DNA of 24,976 nucleotides, taken from NCBI GenBank assembly GCA_011763485.2, contig JAANSK020177772.1, positions 1-24,976 of the forward strand, given 5' to 3'. The stretch comes from Isoetes engelmannii. Its lineage: Eukaryota; Streptophyta; Lycopodiopsida; Isoetales; Isoetaceae. Positions within the stretch are counted from its first letter, which is position 1. Each line of letters starts with the position of its first letter. This document shows, piece by piece, positions 19,776-24,976 of this stretch. Made by a program: the position numbers and the translations under genes. The notes beneath the pieces are model-generated. The model ran no database searches. It was not told where the DNA came from and saw only the letters and a list, made by a program, of their open reading frames with translations.

Positions 19776-21820
19776 TTATAATCCAAGATACTTGTACACA
19801 TAAGGAACCACTTCCACAACAGACCAGCTTAATGCTGCATATTGCAATAGACGTATTCCACTGTCTACATCTAAGTATTCTTCATCTGCTAATGGCAGTA
19901 CTTTCAACCAAAAGCTTCTACTATCAATGGATATCTGAGCATCTAAGGCATTATCTTCTTTCAAAGAAGAGACAATCTTGCCCGCATGAAGTGATGGTAC
20001 ATATTGAGTGGATCGGATTGGCAAGTGAAATAACTTACACAGAACCGGAAGTGACCTTTTTGACATGCTTTTGATCAGTGATTTTACAAGTAAAATAATG
20101 GGGAAACCAACAAAAAATCGTGTGATCAATGCACTGGCCTCGGCCCATGAGCAAAGGCCCAATGTTGGAATATTATCATTATGGAATTCCCAAAATGTCC
20201 TGTGCACACCCCATACCTGCAGGTTTCACAAATTAGTAATTGTAAACTAGCTTAAATTCTCAATATTACAGGGACTACAGGAAATAGAACGTTACCACTC
20301 CAAGAACGACACCATTAAATGCTGTGTGATACTCAAAACTTGGTGTCGGTTGTTCTGGTCTTGGATAAGCGAGAAGCAACAATAAAGACATACAGGTCGA
20401 GAAAGAAAGAGCTGTAACATAAAACCTCAAACTTAATTTCTTGCATTCAAGTAAATAGCCAGGAAAAATGCAGGATGCAGCACTTACTATTTTCACCCTT
20501 TGTAACAAAGTTGTCAACATGTTCATCAACCTGACACCAAAGGAACAACACAAAAACTCCAATCAGCACCCCAGCAACAATATCCACTGGCGTGTGCATT
20601 CCCAGGTATACTCTTCCTGCATAATGTGCAAAGAGCAGCTCATTAAGACAACAAACAAATGAAAAAAAGGATGAACATAAAAGCGACATTCGACCATGCT
20701 ATACCAAAAGCGACCAGGATAATTGTTGCAAACAAGATGCATGTAACTAGCCAAAACAGCACACCGTGCTCCCCACCAAACTGACCAGAAAAATATAAAA
20801 GAAAGTACCTAGATGAAAATTATACATAGAACAACAAAAAGTAGCTATGATTAGAATACTTCTAGCAAACCAAGTAATGAAGTAGTGGAATTGAGCTTAC
20901 ATGGAGAGGCAGATAGTGTTAATAGTGTGCGACGACGGCAGACCAAATTCTAAAGCGTATTCTTGTTCGGCTTTAACAGCAACAAGTCTTCGAACTGGTG
21001 GAGATGGTGGCCTTGGTGCTGAAACCAAGTCCTGTCAAATTTTTAGAAACAGAGAAATAAATTTTTGATAACCGAATAATTTGTATACAGATAGATGTCA
21101 ATGGTTTGGGACATTTAAATACCTTAATGCAGTTTCCAGTGTAGATACATAATGCCATTAAAAAGGTCATTCTCCTTGCCAATGCGCAATGCCCACTCTA
21201 GAATCCAAAAACAGAATGGCTTTAAGAAATAACAATCTTGACTGCAAATGTTATTCACATTCTATAATGTAAGCAACAACATGTACCCAAAAAAGAAGTG
21301 GAAGGAACGCAGTATAAAACTCCACTGAGACCACCCATGATACCAAGGCGAGGAACACATCTAAAAATTGGCATTGAAGGCGCTGCATGACGGTATAAAC
21401 TGTCAGAGTAGCATCTATGCATCTTATCTGTACCGTCCACCTGTTTGCAGTGGCAGACTGATATGTAGTATACCATGACATTCTATAAGATTAATAATCA
21501 AAGCCAAAATATATGTTAGCTTGAATGCATTTTAAAATATTGTAATAGCTGGGTAAGATGATTTTTAGATGCCCTCTTACTTAACAAAATGATGGCGCAG
21601 CCTGATTTACTAATTGGACCCCTAATATATACTAATATCAATTATAATTCCATACCTGAACAGAAAGAACAGTACAAGTTCCCCTCTCGACCTGTCGAAG
21701 AACCCATGGCTGCACCCAGGATCGGATCCGTCTAGTCAAAGAGATAGAGCTAGCAATATGCACCCCACCCAGTACACTGATAAGGGAAACAACTTGCCAA
21801 ACGGGAACAGCTTCTGCCAT
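19776..21820 (-). CDS. LPPD: Sphingoid long-chain-base-1-phosphate phosphatase (LPP-delta type), 8 exons
   Basis: This is a PAP2-superfamily membrane phosphatase expected to dephosphorylate phytosphingosine/sphingosine 1-phosphate at the ER. The exons on the minus strand are 21820-21656, 21382-21287, 21197-21123, 21031-20901, 20808-20705, 20616-20488, 20411-20296 and 20216-19776. All are GT-AG, and phases agree at every junction, giving about 418 aa, close to the Arabidopsis LPP-delta length. All three catalytic motifs are present: K112-X6-RP (KDLVSAPRP), PSSH at 144-147, and R192-X5-H198-X3-D202 (GRVYLGMHTPVD). Several hydrophobic segments flank them, such as FYTAFLPLLFW and LVTCILFATIILVAF. 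The C-terminal exon (IPIRSTQYVPSLHAG-like, DVDSGIRLLQYA) is typical of the plant subfamily. The ATG at 21820 starts MAEAVPVWQ; a GTG nine codons upstream is unlikely to be used. Confidence 0.93.
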
Positions 21821-22180
21821 TTGGATATGACAAGCTTTTGTGCTCACTACGCTCTCGTCTCTTTTGAAGTGAACAGAACCCAGATAAGAACAAAAACATA
21901 GACAGATTCTAAGTGTTAGGGATCATGCAATGCAGGCCGGAAAAGCACCAAAAGCTGAGGAAACGGCTCCAAAGAAAGGAAAAACAAGAATTGAAGGGGC
22001 AAAGCAGATTTTGTGCTGCAAATCCTAAAGAAAGTTATTCCAGCAAAGGAAGACAATAAAAAAGGGAGACTAGAAAACAGAGGCCATACCAAGCTATAAC
22101 AAAAAGCACGCCAATATCACGGAAATTCATTACGGCGAAGGATCGAATGGAGAGTTAGCTCTGTGCTTCTGCTTCTCGTT

Positions 22181-22193
22181 TGACGCCCACGTG
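22181..22193. promoter_or_regulatory. TGACG plus G-box (CACGTG) upstream of the phosphatase gene
   Basis: TGACGCCCACGTG joins a TGACG word (22181-22185) and a CACGTG palindrome (22188-22193) about 370 bp upstream of the ATG. Both are plant bZIP/bHLH target words. A donor-like GTATGG near 22087 on the minus strand hints at a 5' UTR intron. Function is inferred. Confidence 0.4.
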
Positions 22194-22199
22194 TGCTAG

Positions 22200-22890
22200 T
22201 TGTCCATGTCCCTTTTGCTGCAAATAACGGGCAGGATTACGGCCCAGCTACGGTGAATTAATCTGGACCGCGTATCCTTATTTAAATTCCTTTTTTAAAA
22301 GTTGGCAGCCTGTTTTGGGCGAGAATCTAACGGAATCTATAGCCGCCAAGTAAGAACCACCTGTGGCTAGAATCCGCATATGACTAGGTCAGACAAAGTT
22401 GTGGCTGGTTACCAGGGCAATGGCTTCTAGTCGCCCCTACAAGGCAAATGCAAAAGGTCGAGCAATTCAACGTAATTCCTCCTCTCTAAATATCTATACT
22501 TTGCCCTTGTTAAAAAGGCAATTTGTTAAAGGGCAATTCGTTAAGAGGGTGGGTTTGTGTATTTTAAAGCTTATTCTAGGCATATCTAATGATCTAACGG
22601 TTATAGTTATTGGTTAGAAGGCTTGCCTAACCCCTACTACAACAATTCTTGCAATTCTGGACTGTCCATGTGGCAAGACACATAAGCAGTGATGACCATT
22701 GGATCACCAAATTTTTAATCAAACGGCCCACAAAAATAATAAGTCCTTGAAAAATACATGCGCCTTAGCTCGTGATTTTCCTTAAGTCGTTGGATTGTGT
22801 TTTCCTTCCTTCCTTCCTTCCTTAAAAATGGCGTAGTTGAACAAAACAAGGTTTTCTCAAATTTTATTTATTTTTCATTAATTTGTGCCT
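22200..22890. other. Intergenic region upstream of the phosphatase gene
   Basis: No gene recognised. It contains a short (CTTC)n microsatellite at about 22804-22823 and a small duplication of CAATTTGTTAA/CAATTCGTTAA near 22520-22545. Confidence 0.5.
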
Positions 22891-22891
22891 T

Positions 22892-23029
22892 GCTTCCGTT
22901 CGTTTTGACTTTAGAATTAGAGAAGTCGCTGGAGCAGGTAGAAGCTTGAAGATATTTCTTCACTTCCGTTTTGACTTTAGAATCAGAGAAATCCCTGGAG
23001 CAAGTACAAGCTTGAAGATATTTTGCTAT
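22892..23029 (+). repeat. 66-71-bp tandem duplication with conserved open frame
   Basis: Copy 1 (22892-22962) and copy 2 (22963-23029) share TTTTGACTTTAGAAT, AGAGAA, CTGGAGCA and AAGCTTGAAGATATTT. The matching points are 66 bp apart, so the plus-strand frame repeats RFDFRIRE..GA..SLKIF in phase. No known domain. It may be part of an unrecognised exon or just a duplication. Confidence 0.75.
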
Positions 23030-23419
23030 TCCACCATTTTCATTGCAGGTCTTTGCTTTGCTTTACATTTCTACTTTTTCTATATGTTAAGTGAAGCATA
23101 TTTGTTTGTATTTCTTTGAAAGGAAAGATCACATAGCTTCAAACGATTCTAGCTCTATAGCTTGAATGATTCATAGTTGGCTCTTAGCAGGGATTGCAAG
23201 GACTCTGCCAAAGCCATGAATTTGGCCCTGATCTTTTGACTGTGATATAAATATGTCATTTCCAATATAAATCGCCCATGGTAAGGAGGAGATGTGAAAT
23301 CTAGCACTTGAACTAGGTTCTCTTCCAGTGTTACTTAAGCACTTATTCGATGTTTCTTCCGGTTGTTTGTTGCCTTAATGGAAAGTAGAAGGAAATAGAA
23401 TACACAACAAACTTTTATA

Positions 23420-24300
23420 TTGCATGCCACATGGCAAAGAAGGATGCTTGAATCCCTCTTTCTTCCTGCAAAATGTAGAAGAGCATTTTGGCGCCATTTT
23501 AGTTCCTGCTCTTGGTCCTGCTCCTATTCCCGCTCATGTTCCTGCTCTGGTCCTGATTATGTTCCTGCATCTGTCCCAGTGCATCAGAATCACAGTGACA
23601 ATCCTCCTAAGTCTTCTTCACACCTTCGGCTCCGTATCTCAACGATCTTACTTCACAAGTCTATCCTGTCTAGAAGACAAGGTTCCAGTTCGGTGTTTGC
23701 AGTCATCAACCAGCTCGGCTTCTGTAATGCCTGCCCCTGTTCTTCCTAATAAGTACAAGGACTTTGCCGACGTCTTCGACAAGGTCAAAGCCAACAAGCT
23801 TCATGCGCATCGTCCCTATGACTACCCCATTGATCTCCAGCTAGGAACAACTCCGCCATATAATTCTATCTATGGCTTGTCGCCAATAGAGTTTGAGATC
23901 TTACGGACATATATCGGGAGAATCTTACAAATGGTTTCATCTGACATTCTCAGTCACCCAGGTGCTCCCATCTTCTTCGTCTCCAAGAAGGACGATTCTT
24001 TGTTGTGGATTACCGCGGGCTCAACAAGATCACCGTGCGCAATCGGTGTCCTTTGTCTTTGATCCCATAGCTTCTTGAACGGTTGCAAGGTGCACGGTAC
24101 TTCACCAAGGTTGATCTTCGCAGTACCTATAATCTTATTTGGCTCAGAGAAGGTGACGAGTGGAAGACAACATTCAAGACTCGGGACAACCATTTTGAGT
24201 ACACAGTCATGCCTTTTGGCCTTAGCAATGCTCCAACAATTTTCCAACACATGGCGAATGATGTTTTTTTATGGTTCTTGGACCTGTTTGATCCGTGGTG
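23420..24300 (+). mobile_element. Ty3/gypsy LTR-retrotransposon fossil: pol fragment with RT
   Basis: The RT part lies at about 23740-24290. Landmarks are a pre-RT block with DYPIDLQLGTTPP, the GAPIFFVSKKDD block, a block starting with FTKVDLRS, and [18 protein letters not shown]. These are characteristic of Ty3/gypsy (Metaviridae) reverse transcriptase. The preceding stretch (about 23500-23600) encodes a Pro/Ala-rich low-complexity linker. The copy is broken, with several breaks, and has no visible LTRs, RNase H or integrase in the window. It is a partial, fairly old fossil. Confidence 0.85.
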
Positions 24301-24426
24301 ATCGCGAGCGATGTGAGTTCTAAGTTAAAAGAACTTATTGCTAAGGAGGGTAAGGAACTAGATGATAATGATGAAGAATAAACTTTACCTCCAGCTTGAG
24401 TAGAGTGTGTCTTGATTGTTAGCTTA
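24301..24426 (+). other. Short acidic open tail, unassigned
   Basis: A plus-strand frame reads SSKLKELIAKEGKELDDNDE and ends at a TAA at 24379-24381. It could be the end of a host exon or of an element gene, but it is too short to assign. Confidence 0.2.
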
Positions 24427-24976
24427 AGAGTAAGATGTGACTACTTGCTAGCTTGAAATGAGTATGATGTGCCTTGCTTGCTATATTAGGGTGAGGTTAG
24501 GTTGACTAGCTTGCGTGCTTAAAATGAGTATGATGTGTCTTGCTAGTTAGCTTAGAAGGAGTAAGATGTGACTACTTGCTAGCTTGAAATGAATATGATG
24601 TGTCTTGCTTGCTAGATTTGAGTGAGTTTAGATTGACTAGCTTGCGTGCTTAGTCCAAAGTATGATATGTCTTGCTAGTTAGCTTAGAATGAGTAAATTG
24701 TGGTTGCTTTGATAGGGTAAGTGAGGATGATACATCATTCGTGATGCTACAAGGACTTGATGGTTAGCTTAGAAGGAGTAAGTTGTGACTACTTGCTAGT
24801 TTGAAATGAATATGATGTGTCTTGCTTGCTAGATTCCAGTGAGTTTAGATTGACTAGCTTGCGTGCTTAGTCCAGAGTATGATGTGTCTTGCTAGTTAAC
24901 TTAGAACGAGTAAACTGTGGTTGCTTTGATAGGATAAGTGAGTATGATGCATCATTCGTGCTAGATGCTAGAATGA
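24427..24976. repeat. Complex tandem array (131-bp and ~217-bp units), continues past window end
   Basis: The anchor GTAAG(A/T)TGTGACTACTTGC occurs at 24430, 24561 and 24778, giving one 131-bp unit, one 217-bp unit and a third that is cut by the window end after about 199 bp. All units share GAAATGA(A/G)TATGATGTG, TTGCTTGCTA and GACTAGCTTGCGTGCTTA. The longer units add a block with GTGGTTGCTTTGATAGG and CATCATTCGTG. Shorter sub-repeats (TATGATGTG(T/C)CTTGCT) lie within each unit. No coding potential is evident. Confidence 0.85.

Overview
This window looks like nuclear DNA of a land plant. It carries a plant family-1 UDP-glycosyltransferase with a PSPG box, two many-exon genes with short GT-AG introns, and a dense layer of LINE, SINE-like, MITE-like and LTR-type debris. 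The short introns and the unusual aminotransferase type make a non-flowering vascular plant such as a fern plausible, but the sequence does not prove this.

Three host genes look intact, all on the minus strand. The first (3403-4863) is a single-exon UDP-glycosyltransferase of 486 aa. The second (5508-7754) is a five-exon branched-chain aminotransferase of about 474 aa, with every intron in phase 0. It resembles the animal/fungal mitochondrial type more than the usual angiosperm type. The third (19776-21820) is an eight-exon sphingoid long-chain-base-1-phosphate phosphatase (LPP-delta type) of about 418 aa, with all three phosphatase motifs present. G-boxes (CACGTG) lie about 370-410 bp upstream of the start codons of the second and third genes. 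I see no operon-like or pathway link between the three.

Layout: 1-837 shows nothing recognisable. 838-1626 is a MITE-like inverted-repeat element. 1965-2530 is a GC-rich LINE reverse-transcriptase fragment followed by short tandem duplications. 3403-7754 holds the first two genes, with a ~100-bp tandem repeat between them. 8190-9070 is repeat-rich and includes a tRNA-derived SINE candidate. 9877-16818 is one LINE, truncated at its 3' end and split by a 4.7-kb insertion. 16820-17640 is an antisense DUF4283-type retroelement ORF1 fragment. 17704-19367 is a 1.66-kb repeat whose sister copy lies inside the insertion. 19776-21820 is the phosphatase gene. 23420-24300 is a broken Ty3/gypsy fossil. 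24427-24976 is a complex tandem array that runs off the window end.

The most unusual part is the 10.6-15.3 kb insertion. It is flanked by an 8-bp direct repeat, has related sequence near both ends, and contains a broken antisense coding region I cannot assign. It also holds one copy of a repeat with a 57-bp near-perfect palindrome. I could not place it in a known class from sequence alone.
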